Source of the DNA: Prostheceraeus crozeri
Taxonomy: Eukaryota > Platyhelminthes > Polycladida > Euryleptidae
Direction: 5' to 3'
Assembly: GCA_907163375.1 (NCBI GenBank)
Contig: CAJQUW010006321.1
Location: 1-64,000, forward strand
DNA: 64,000 bases
Position 1 is the stretch's first letter. Each line of letters begins with the position of its first letter. This document shows positions 23,901-33,600 of this stretch, piece after piece. The notes below the pieces were generated by a model. It was not told where the DNA came from. It did not search any database and was given only the letters and a program-made list of their open reading frames with translations. Position numbers and translations under genes: made by a program.

Positions 23901-26403
23901 TCAATAATTAATAAAGGTCAAGCGAATTGACATGATAGTCAAGTAGTGGTTACTAATGTGGAAAAGTCTGCCAATTGAAATATTTGATCGATACCATTAT
24001 TCCAAAAAATCAAAATTTAAGATCCTCTCAACATCAAAGAAGTTTTTGGAATTGAATTCGTGCATTACTCCAGTGGCAATCATAGTAAAGGAAATGTAAT
24101 GTTGCAGCTGAAGCTTCATTACGTTAACGGTTACCCGTACGAAGTCAGGATTTATATTTGGCTGAGGTGAAAGTCAATTTGGCCTCACATGCATCGGCTG
24201 TAACACAACACTAGAAAGTCCGCCCATGCTTGCTTGGGTTTTCCAGGTGTTTGCTGAGATGCTCTTGTCGTACCACTGATATAAGTAGGCAGTAGTGATG
24301 AAGGCATTTTTCTTTCATTTTTTTGAAAATACTTTCTTGGGAAGTAGTAGATGAATGTACAAGCAAGCTTTCTCTCGCCATTCAAATTGATCCATTCCAA
24401 CACAATTACACGTAAGGAGCTAGAACCAAGATGTTGCCTTGATAAACTACTCGTTATTTCAGAGACATCTTGCTGGTCATGTTATCTGCATGTGTTCAGG
24501 TCCACCCCTGCATATTTCAGTTGATGCTAATAATTTGTTGCGTATCACACGTTATTAGTATTAGAACTAGTTGGCATAATTCAAACTTTGATTTATGAAT
24601 TTGAAATGATATTCTTGCACGAACACTATAGAACGGTTACGTCGACAGATTCACCCTCGGATTAGGCTTACTTGATCACAAGCTACAACTTTTGATAATT
24701 GAATTTGAATTTGTACTAGACGTCGGGCATCCCAGAGAACACTTCTAAAAATCGGTATTTGCATCGGTCAAAATCAAATGTATCTTGGAAATATGCGAGG
24801 CATTCAACTTTTGTATTCTTACAAGCTCAGTGTGACTGATTTCACCAGCAGTTTGCGAAACGTGTGGACACCCCAACGATTAAACACCGATGTCGTCCTA
24901 TATTCGAACTACATTTTTTATAGATGAAAACATTCTTTCAGACAGGTATGATGCATAATAGTTTTTCCAGATAACTCCTTCCGAAGGAGAGCACATAGAG
25001 GTCAAATGCACTTTTCCTGACGATTCGGACAGCTTGCGTTTTCTGTGGACGGGTTCAGAATTACCCATTCAATTTGAGTTTCATGATTGCATGAAAAATG
25101 AGACCGCAGTCCGAAGGCAGTGTGACCTTGGTTCCTGGTCAAAATGGTATTTTCGCGAAATGGTCCTAAAATTCGGTTTCAGAAAACCTGTCCCATGGAA
25201 AGTCAAAAATTTGAATAACAGACGGTCTCAGCAGCAGGAAAAACTATGTTTCATCGAAGGAAATTGCAATTTTAGTTGAGATAAATGACATAGGGTGCAC
25301 TAGTTTACCCATAGATGCTAACACTCGTGCAAATACATTTTTTATTGATTTCATGCAACCAGTTTTTATGAGTTAATGAATATGCAATAATTTTATGCCA
25401 GTCAATCTCAAGTCATTTTGAAAAAATGCATAATAGGCCCTATCTAGAATTACCGAAACAGTAAGCGAACATCTAGTCCCCTGAGCAAGATAATTTTTTT
25501 TTCAAAAAAATCATTTTTTGCACAAATGTGCCCATCCTCTCCTACTGTTACTGGTACAGGTATGGCTCATCCCGAGGTTAATTTAGAGGGTTGATGATTT
25601 GGAGTATCTATTCGGCATTGTTTCGTTATGCTCTTTTTACTATAGAAGCTGTTATGGAAAGCTTATATAGAAACGCTTGCTATTCATGAAATATCGTTAT
25701 CCTCTTCGAAGTATTGCTTCAATGTCGATAAATCGTCTCCGTAACTGATATACGTTTCCAGCAGCTGACTTTGAAATGTCTCAATTCGAATTCTTACAGA
25801 ATATAGGCGGATACACGTATTTTCCTTGTGTGAACGTAATTTTATATAGGTTTGAAAATAAGGATTCGCAGCTGATAGTCATTATAATTATAGTCGAAAT
25901 ATGTCTTCGATTATTCGAATCACGTCACTTAACTCATCTGAAATTGATGCACTGTTACTCCGAGTTCCATTTATAAGTAGTATGAGAATAGCAGATGATT
26001 CAAAACTAGTTCTAATTTGATGAACATTCATTGCAACCTTTCAATTCCAGGAGTTGAATATGAGGATGAGGATGAAGAAGGAGAGGAAGAAGAGGATGAT
26101 GAAGAAGAGGAAGAGAATGTGGGTATCGAAGAATTAACTCGTGACGACGAATTGGAAGACGATGAAGAAGATTACCTGCCTCAAGACGGAGTGGCTGACG
26201 CAGAAGAAGAAGAGCCCGCTGATGAACTCGGTCTGGACGAGGAAGAGGAGGAAGAAGATCCTGATGCAGATGAGGACGAAGAAGCAGCATTGTTAGATGA
26301 AGACTCTTCCTCAGTGCCGTTAGATTCCTTAGAGAACCAATCTCCTGTACGACGCGGTGTCAAGCGAAAGATGAGAGACGAAGAAAATGGCGACGATGAA
26401 TGA
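14922..26403 (+). CDS. ANP32-family acidic leucine-rich nuclear phosphoprotein, complete, 3 coding exons
   Basis: The join of 14922-14978, 23090-23645 and 26051-26403 is 966 nt including the stop and encodes 321 residues. ANP32 proteins are nuclear histone and phosphatase-2A-binding regulators of chromatin, mRNA handling and apoptosis. Residues 1-19 (MITLEKRIHLERRNRPAGE) match the family's N-cap helix. Residues 20-130 hold leucine-rich repeats with NVGLQTL, LKRLELSDNRI and LESLTLSGNKI. Residues ~130-151 are the LRR cap (DYRNKVFELLPQLSYLDGF). From about 157 a long Asp/Glu tail runs to the end, closing with a basic nuclear-signal-like VKRKM near 308-312. At 321 residues it is longer than vertebrate ANP32A (~249) because of the tail. 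Introns are phase 0 and phase 1. The first falls where vertebrate genes split the N-cap from LxLDNS (from memory). No second copy is visible. Confidence 0.95.
16061..16323. mobile_element. Fold-back MITE, 263 bp
   Basis: Two arms of about 120 bp (16061-16184 and 16205-16323) are near-perfect reverse complements around a ~20-bp loop. The outer ends are ATGAGGATGAGAAAA. The inner 45 bp (GCAAACGTTTCGCGAC and GCAGCGACT) are almost perfectly paired. It abuts a TA-rich tract on the right. The target duplication could not be fixed. RNA from it would form a long hairpin. Confidence 0.75.
16324..16350. repeat. TA-rich microsatellite
   Basis: A short run dominated by TATATATA directly beside the fold-back MITE. 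It may be the target the MITE landed in. Confidence 0.6.
16549..18240 (-). pseudogene. Non-LTR (LINE-type) reverse transcriptase remnant
   Basis: Minus-strand conceptual translation shows protein-like blocks in order but in changing frames. Near 18050-17950 there is a palm-like block with LFKASRMRSTL in one frame and GALCPVWHCVQAIIHSLLI in another. A LLGAPIGSSDF-like block follows near 17220. Then 17125-16892 has FALFRSCFALSKLAFTLRTS and LDYILGT. The LLGxPIG and LLRSCxxLPKxxxxLRT words are familiar from reverse transcriptases of non-LTR elements in many invertebrates. The 5' limit and clade are not resolved, and no target duplication or poly-A tail was found. Dead copy. Confidence 0.5.
18374..18528 (+). 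repeat. Dispersed repeat R1, copy A, left part
   Basis: It aligns with 54249-54415 (shared CAGCCATT, CCTTTGGCTT, TGATTGGCCAAGC and CACACGAGCT). It is interrupted at 18528 by the CACTA-type element and resumes at 21156. Confidence 0.65.
18709..18904. repeat. Small inverted-repeat unit nested in the CACTA-type element
   Basis: GCAGTCCCCCGCCCC at the left and GTGTGGGGGCAGC at the right form an imperfect inverted pair about 195 bp apart. The AT-rich interior holds CCTAACC/GGTTGGT-type words. It is probably a nested MITE; no target duplication was recognised. Confidence 0.35.
19177..19488 (-). pseudogene. CMC-type transposase C-terminal remnant
   Basis: A 103-codon open stretch whose middle reads LGDFSDEHGERFHKNQYMLQ. 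In related transposon proteins, as I recall them, this position is SEEQGERFHQD followed by a Lys/Arg-rich helix, and the glutamate is part of the DDE triad. Upstream parts in the element (for example 20943-20560) are open but unassigned, so the gene is incomplete. Confidence 0.45.
21156..21345 (+). repeat. Dispersed repeat R1, copy A, right part
   Basis: It continues the alignment with 54415-54545 (shared ATCTTTGACT, CCGTGA and AAATTC) after the CACTA-type insertion. Its distal part also matches copy C at 2855-2985. Confidence 0.6.
21745..21848. repeat. Short minisatellite, ~33-bp period
   Basis: Three to four units of TTTTTTRGRTCATAT followed by a TTGGTTGTA-like spacer. It could be a subterminal repeat array of an unrecognised element, since several hAT elements in this window have such arrays, but no partner end was found. 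Confidence 0.5.
22530..22626. repeat. GGGTCGG-rich cluster
   Basis: Repeated GGGTCGG, GGCTCGGGT and CCTCGGGTTC words within 100 bp, in an otherwise AT-rich intron. It looks like one end of a transposon with subterminal repeats. The expected opposite end rich in ACCCGAC was not found nearby. Confidence 0.4.
23090..23645 (+). CDS. ANP32 coding exon 2
   Basis: It starts after acceptor TTATTTTAG in phase 0 and ends with one base of a split Gly codon before donor GTAAGT. It encodes residues 20-204: the leucine-rich repeats, the LRR cap and the first half of the acidic tail. The first in-frame codon is ATA, so an ORF start at 23093 (TTG) is not a real initiation site. Confidence 0.95.
23646..26050 (+). 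other. ANP32 intron 2, 2.4 kb
   Basis: GT-AG intron (GTAAGT to TTCCAG). It includes an Ig-like exon candidate at 24971-25279 that is not part of ANP32. Otherwise AT-rich with no recognised element. Confidence 0.8.
24971..25279 (+). CDS. Candidate Ig-like domain exon (orphan)
   Basis: It opens directly after a good acceptor (TTTTTCCAG), preceded in frame by a stop four codons upstream. It reads 102 residues to a stop. The start ITPSEGEHIEVKCTF is followed by LRFLWTG. That is the B-strand cysteine and C-strand tryptophan pattern of an immunoglobulin-like domain, and RRQCDLGSW follows. The later half lacks the usual DxGxYxC. No partner exon was found on either side and it lies inside ANP32 intron 2 on the same strand. 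It may be a nested gene fragment, a decayed exon or a coincidence. Confidence 0.3.
   Translation: MTPSEGEHIEVKCTFPDDSDSLRFLWTGSELPIQFEFHDCMKNETAVRRQCDLGSWSKWYFREMVLKFGFRKPVPWKVKNLNNRRSQQQEKLCFIEGNCNFS
26051..26403 (+). CDS. ANP32 coding exon 3 with stop
   Basis: Begins after acceptor AATTCCAG, completing a Gly codon with the last base of exon 2. It encodes VEYEDEDEEG and then an almost unbroken acidic run, with LDSLENQSPVRRG before the basic VKRKM and terminal ENGDDE. The stop TGA is at 26401-26403. Confidence 0.95.
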
Positions 26404-29400
26404 CACTGATGTTACTTTGTACATATGCTATTTTATAGATCCCATTCAGGAGAACTTCATGGCAAGCACGCTGAAGTTGCAGCTATTTTGACGTCCAATC
26501 AGTTGGACTGAGGAGTGAATTTTAATATTTGATTTCATCATTCGTGGCCCCACTTGCCCCCAAGAGGGATTTTATCTTAACGGATGGAGATGTGAATGTT
26601 GAAGATACGAAGAGGCGCCTGTAAGATTACAGAGTAGAATACGCGTGCCTTGGTCTTTCCTCATGACTTGGATATAGTCCCGTCTTGTTTGAGTGTTTGT
26701 GTTGAACGATGCCTGTAAATAACGTTTGTGCGTGTTTGAGAACCATCTCTGCTTCGTGTCTCTTCATTGCTGTTGAAGCTTTTCTATATATTGAATGATG
26801 TCCCTTCCTAAACTCGGTCTTGTCTGAGTCTAAAGGTGAAGTTTATTATTGAATTGAAAATGAATCTTTGACTTGGATTTGACGATTCCCGCCTATTTTG
26901 ATTGGCAGCTCGTTTTAATCGCCACTCTCTCAAAACACATGAATGCATAAAATAAGCTCCTGATGGTGAACCACTGAGGAACTATTTAACTTTCCGTGCC
27001 TTACTAGCATTATATTTCCCCCTATGCCTAAATGTGTTGGGCAAGATGGGAAGGCTCGCATGGTCGGGCATGGCAACATGAAATCCGTAATCGAAATAAA
27101 CAGCTATCTCTTTCGCAAGCATAGCAGCTTTTGGAACTATTAATTGGCTTACTGATGTTATTTTAGGAACGAAGGGAAACACATCTCTAACAAACGTCTT
27201 GAGCTGTTGCGAAAATTATTTCCATGATTGAGAAACCCGGAAAATTTATGCGTAATTTTGGTTGACCAGCGGTTTACGTTAATCGAATGTTATCATGTGT
27301 TTTGTGTTCATAACAAGTTGCTCATATGTAAAAACATGTCATACTGGAATCCGAAAATCATTTTTTACAACCATTAATGTCAATCATGATGTTTTGAAAA
27401 TGTAGAAAGGCTAGCGTTTCCCGTATATCGCTTATGACCTCTCAAACATTTGATTTGAATAACATTATATCTATTTCATTGTACCTGCGATCTCTTCATT
27501 CTAATTCATACATGGCAGCAAACCTTTACAACTTCGTTGTATTCTTTTCAGTAATATGTAAATGCAACAGAAGTATATCTGTGGAATTATAATTCAAATT
27601 ATCTTATGAAGATAACTTCTTTTAACGCTGTTGTTGCTAAAGAATGATTCAAAGTTTCTCAACCTCTCGAAGAATATATTTGTCTTACGTCTGTCTTGGG
27701 TTTTTAATTTTTCTCAGCATTCTATGCATTTAATCAAAACCCAGTCATCTCTGATTTTATCTCTCACATCGCAGAATCGCCTACTTGCTTCCTTTTCGCC
27801 TGTAGTTCTCCCGCTAGCAATATGTTTAATGTTGCGGGCGTGCCATTTTTTGGTGTAATAATGTTCATTGTGTTACATTATTCGAATCAATTGAAATATA
27901 GAAAACATTAAAATATACATGAGAATATTTTTGGTATCGTTGGACAGTGGAATTTCTTGGGTAATCCTGAATGTCTATCTTAACTGGGTCAGAATGTCAG
28001 GTCCTCTCATAAAAGTGAATCGCGCTATAAGTGTATCTTAATTAAATAGAATAACGAAATCTTCTAATTTTCCTACGCCTCAGCAATCTACCCCTAGTCA
28101 AGCGGTGCGTGGTCCACGTTTGGCGTTGCGGAAAGATAGCTGACTTAAACGCTCAGTTATTACATAGTCAAACGCAAATGAACTAAGAAGTTGTATGCCA
28201 GAGCGTGTCGGTATCACAATCACCTGTCTGGCTGCGTCTACAGTGTGTTGCAGCATGCGATCGGCTAAAATTTCTAGTCAAGATGGATTGAATCACAATT
28301 CAGTACTGCCGATTGACAGGGAGTTGCTGCGTCGATAAGAAGTCTGTAAACGTTTGGCAAAGGCAAGACTAAAACTATAATGAAAAATTCTCGAGCGTTT
28401 GCAAGGGGTTCAAAACCCAGATAACATGAATAAATTTCTCTATCCACAAACAAGCTATCGTAAATTGATCAAACGCAGGGCAGCATGTTTCAGCTACGCA
28501 ATTGACCTGTCCCTATGGTACATACCGTATAATATGCAGACACTATCTGAATGGTATGTTTATAGAAGACACTGCTCCTCATTCAATAGCAACGCGCACC
28601 ATGTCTAAGGATATGAAATGGAAAATTTTCCGGTAATTTTTCCGGAAAAATTACCGGAAAAATATAATATTTTTCCGGGAAAATATAATATTTTTCCACT
28701 TGTAATTTTTCCGTTCAATTTCTGTATTTTGATGAATCACTTCATTAGTAAGTTGAAAAAGATAGAATAACAACATTGCGGTTTGTATCATACGACTGCA
28801 TATGACAGCCATAGCTTCAAAGGAAGAGAACTATTTGCTATCATAATAGAGAGCATAATAATGTGTTTATCTGCGAAGTTTAACTAAACGTTTTTGCTTT
28901 AATTTCTTTAATAGTAGTCCTAAATTTTGTAAAATGTTGTAATGGTAAATTAAATATTTCAACTTTCATTATCATGAATCATTCTTATTAATTATAAGAT
29001 TTATAACCGTATAAAAGCGTGAACCGTCACGCCGTGTAGCCTACTATGAATCCTCAATGTTGTACTTCTCGAGAATGTCATCTGAAAATATAAACTCTCA
29101 GAACAAGGCCTAAACCTAAATATTGAATGAGAGCGTGCTGCATTATCAGGGTCGACTGTAGTGAATGAAATAGGCCAAAATACATGTTTAATAATAATTG
29201 CTTACTATATTTATTTTTTTTACAATGATAGCTGTTTCGTGTATTTGAAACATATAGCTCTAACAGCTCTAACTTTCGAACTATTGAAGCGATTGACTTC
29301 GTCTATGAAAAACGGATGAATCAGAGAATTAGGATCATTTCGTCTATTCATTTAACTAAAAATTCTCAATACGAGAAAAGTTATGTAAGATAGATAAAAT

Positions 29401-30422
29401 TCAATGCCTCAAAATCTCCTTGTCGCCTCTTCCCTACAACATTTTAATTATGCACCTGCGTCGGCAGGGAAGAGCCACTATAATTCACTCTGAAACCCGG
29501 TCTCTATTGATGAATGAGACACGATGGAATGGGAGGTGAGATAATTGGAGCCATAGAAATGGACACGTTTCGCTCCTCTGTTTGTCTAGAAGAGACATGG
29601 CGAAATCTCAGTGGAATGAATACCAAAATGAGATACAGTATCATTTACCTAATCAACACTATATTGCAAATTTACTTAGATGGAATATTTTTCGTTGACA
29701 GGAAATTTTTTTATTTTTCCATATTTTTCCAATTTTCCCGGTAATTTTTCCGGAAAAATTACCGGAAAAATGTAATTTATATTTTTCCGGTAATTTTTAT
29801 ATCTATAACCATGTCAACTATTAGGCCTACTTGACGTTTCTAACTTAATGCGCGTTAAAAGGTAAGTTATTCTCAGTTATTCTAGCGATCAATAATTAGG
29901 CCTAATAGTGCACGATGTTTCACTTATTTCCAGCTTCGACTGCGTTGTCATTCATTCACAAATTCCCGGCGTTTCACAACGAAAACAATTAAATTCTGAT
30001 GGAAGAGAAAAGTTATATTCACAAGCTATTACCATACATGTCAACATAATACCGGGTACTAATGAAGACTCATCGAAAATTTCGAAATGCTGAAATGTCC
30101 AGCACGGAGTCCTAATTGAAAACAATTATAACTACACGTCAAAGACGTTACCGGTATTTCAACAAAAGTATCTTCAAATGACTTCTAAAAATAAAGTATG
30201 AAAATTCTAGCCATTCTACTCAATAAGTAGTCGCTGAGGGTTTCACCAGGACACTTTGATCTTCAATTGTATGGACTTCTGCATGACTCAGGCACCGAGA
30301 AGTTCATTGAAACGTTCATCAAGAAGCATTGAATGCAACGACAAGGACAAATGTTGCTTAACACTGCAACATGTAATACGCATGAAACAAAAAACGTGAA
30401 CTAGGGTAAAGAGATCGAATTC
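26404..30422. other. Convergent intergenic region between ANP32 and pyruvate kinase
   Basis: The 3' untranslated regions of both genes should lie here. AATAAA occurs on the plus strand at 27095-27100, but its use is unproved. A hAT-like element occupies 28606-29807. The remaining ORFs (for example 27631-27858) have no recognisable content. Confidence 0.6.
28606..29807. mobile_element. hAT-like non-autonomous element (hAT-E), 1.20 kb
   Basis: Perfect 8-bp duplications ACCATGTC lie at 28598-28605 and 29808-29815. The ends TAAGGATATGAAA and, reverse complemented, TATAGATATAAAA form a short inverted pair. Dense subterminal clusters of TTTTTCCGG/CCGGAAAAA palindromes lie within 100 bp of each end. 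The ORF at 29514-29744 is not transposase-like. Confidence 0.75.
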
Positions 30423-30619
30423 TTATTTGTGGAGGATCGGTTGTGGTTTGTCACCAACTTGAATGATACGTAGGGTGTTGGTAAAACCAGCTCCTGCTTT
30501 CCATCCAGTAACCAAGACGACAAAATCTCCCTCTTGAAGAAAGCCGCGCTTCTTGCTATAATCGATGGCGCCTGTTATTCTGCGATCCATGTCCTCAGTC
30601 CAATCTCCAACGCGATCTT
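30423..30619 (-). CDS. Pyruvate kinase last coding exon
   Basis: Acceptor TTTTGTAG, then two bases completing a Glu codon. Encodes [31 protein letters not shown] and [20 protein letters not shown], ending in an extra hydrophilic tail and TAA. Trp in GDWTED and Arg in DRRI correspond to the residues that contact the 1'-phosphate of fructose bisphosphate in human PKM2. Confidence 0.95.
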
Positions 30620-33600
30620 CTACAAAACAGAAAACATAATCGGATTGGTTTGGATTTTGATATTTAACTTCCAAAATGATGAAAGACAAAAAAGTCGGAG
30701 GCTAGAATATCAATGTAAGTTTGTCTAAACACAATAATTCTTTCATCGTAATTCAACTCGTTGATCGTGCTGAAGTACTGAGTACTCTAAAATCGAGGAG
30801 CATATAAATATTCACAAAACAGCTAGTCTTTTTTAACTGTACATTTGTCTGATATATTCCCTCGTCAGTGCGTGGTAATCTATGCAGCAATAATCTAATC
30901 AAGAAGTGTCCGTGTCGAAGACAAGTGAGGTTACCGCGCATGAATATGCTACCAGAATGCGAAACAAACAAGACAGCATGATGTACTACTTCTCTCTCAC
31001 AAACTGTTTGATTTTGGCTGCAACGTAGCAGAATTTCTTAGAAGAACAATTCTAAGAGAATTTCTTTAACTTTCAGCTGACATGCGCGATCGCAATCACG
31101 ACTCTTCGTCAGTTTCATTAAAGAAAATGTCGATTCCTAAATCTCTATGCAACCGAAAGTGACGGCAAAATAAGGTAGTAATGGGGTGCATTTGATTCCA
31201 TCATTTTGTTTCGTCTTTTTCAGTTAACCAAGCTATAAAAATTGACAGCCTTAGGCTTTGTTTTGATGTGTGAATTAGAGAACCTGCATTTTCGATTCTT
31301 GACTTCATTATGTCGCATGATTATATCATCCACATCAGCTACATCTATGAATTTCTAAGCATCTACAACCGCCTCCCTGGCAATCCATGACTTGACATCA
31401 GATGAATGATTATTATGTTCCTTTAACAAAGAAGTCATTTCATTGACATCAGTAACTATGCTTCACTGATAAAAATACAGCAAGCAAATTGTGTCTGACT
31501 TACAAAACTTGATGTATATAAAGGTGTGAACGTTGATGATGAATGTAACAAATACTACTGTATCAAATTTAAACTTCAATGAAGTGTCATTGTGAAAGCT
31601 GGTAATACGGTATGTTATCAAAGGCAACGCCAATATTCAATAGTTTGCGTAATTATTTATCTTGCATCAGATGTCGTTATTTGAGAAACTTCAAAATAAC
31701 AAAAACATGTTAAATAAGTAAGCACATTATTATTCATTTCCGAATAGCAATATTTCAATTGCTGATCATTTTTCACTCATAGGATCTGAATTCAAACAAG
31801 AACACGTGGCTACATTGAAGTAGTAGGCCAAAAATTCGACGGCTAGATCTAAGCAGATATTTCCAGATGCAGCGTTCTCACTTTGTAATATTGGTAGCTA
31901 CAGTTTCATATCAGGCTTGCAAAAAGCGTGTCGAACGGCTTCCTGCTGTGCATGTATATGTTTCCATTATTTAATTGTGTATACCTGGTCTAACAAGATT
32001 GAATAGCATCACTTTCCAGTACACATCCATCTATATAAAATGAAATTATCTTATATCACAATTATGAAATTTTACTGATAATCGGCACACTTTGTAAGCA
32101 AGAATATCTTTATTGGCAAAGGCGAGAAGGCAACCGAATTTCAAATAACTTGGTAGATATGCATGATATGAACGAACGTAGCTCATGAAGCGCGCATCGA
32201 TCACAACCGGAATACCGTGAACCCGCAAGGTTCTCCCATCCTGTTCAAGGGATGCCGATTTTCGGTTAGACCACCGTCCGAATCGAGGACTTCCTGGTAA
32301 ATTAAGAAAACATTGTTCAGAGTAGTCTGAGTGAAAATATTTGACCTATTGCATAAAACCGCCATGTAACATTTCTAGCGTCATACACAGCGGAACACAC
32401 ATGTCTTTCTAAAGTCTACAGCATCTAAAGTTGTCGTATATTCGGGAGAATGTTCTCGCTTCTCAAATACATGTAATCAGGATGTCCACAGAATTTTTAA
32501 GTGAAATTTCTGGTCTTTTCCAGTTTTATAAACGATTGCTTGAGCATTTTATAGAGCTTATCTATAATTCTTCGCATTTTAGCTAATACGCCATGTTAAG
32601 TGTACACACGTCGAAATACATGTAGCCTGACAAATTGATAGATTGCCTCACAATTTCCACACAAAAGCGCAATAATGACAAAATTACACAGCCATTTCAA
32701 AGTTGAGCAAATAACCCACTTTCATTGATTCTAATTCGATCCATCGAAATAATAAACTATGGACACCCCGCATATAAATATTCACGAACTTTGAGCTTCA
32801 TCTTCAAAGAAACGCACATTTCAACTGGTGTTGGCTGTTATAGTCATATGACTTTATCTGTTGATCACTATAAGCCAATACTCGCAAACTGGACATTCGA
32901 ATGCGGCTTTCCAGATTGAGAGTTTTGATCATTTTCCTTTGAACAATCGATCAGTTATCCTACCTCCTGATGAATATATCGTTCCATCGCCAAAGCCACC
33001 GATCAAGCTAAATATCCAAAAAAAAAAAAAAAAAAAACTATCAATGTGGTCCTCTGAGGAGAAAGGCCTGCTGTTTATTCGATGACTTCAGATTTTCCTA
33101 TGCATTAAGTAGTTTATAAGCTGACTGATACAAAATGCAAAGACGAATACAACTAAAATCATAATTCCAGATATCTAGTATTCCCTGGAAATAGATTGCG
33201 ATATCAACTGAATGCATGGCACATCATCATCAGATGAAATAAACTCGAAGATTTCAGTCTCTGCACGTAGTTCATTTACAATGTTACTAGAATAAGAATG
33301 CTTTAATAATATTTCTTTTACTTGCAGTTTTGTGCAGATAGGCCGCGGCAAAGTTGTGTAATGCAGGTATTATATAAGCGATTATCTTAATCTGAGATTC
33401 AGTTGCGCATCAGCTATTATCTAACTGCGCGTTGCAATGACCTTCAAGTCGATGAAATCTCGGTCAGAGCAACAGAATAAAGTGAACAATAACATCCATC
33501 CCACGAAGTACTCCGTAATGTCTAAGAAATATTTGAAATAGTCCGACAATTTCTGTTATGTTACTAGACACGAGAAACCCAAGAAAATTGTCAATACTGA

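Noticed and set aside
26012-26363. Minus-strand frames opposite ANP32 exon 3
   Set aside because: Shadows of the acidic GA-rich coding exon.
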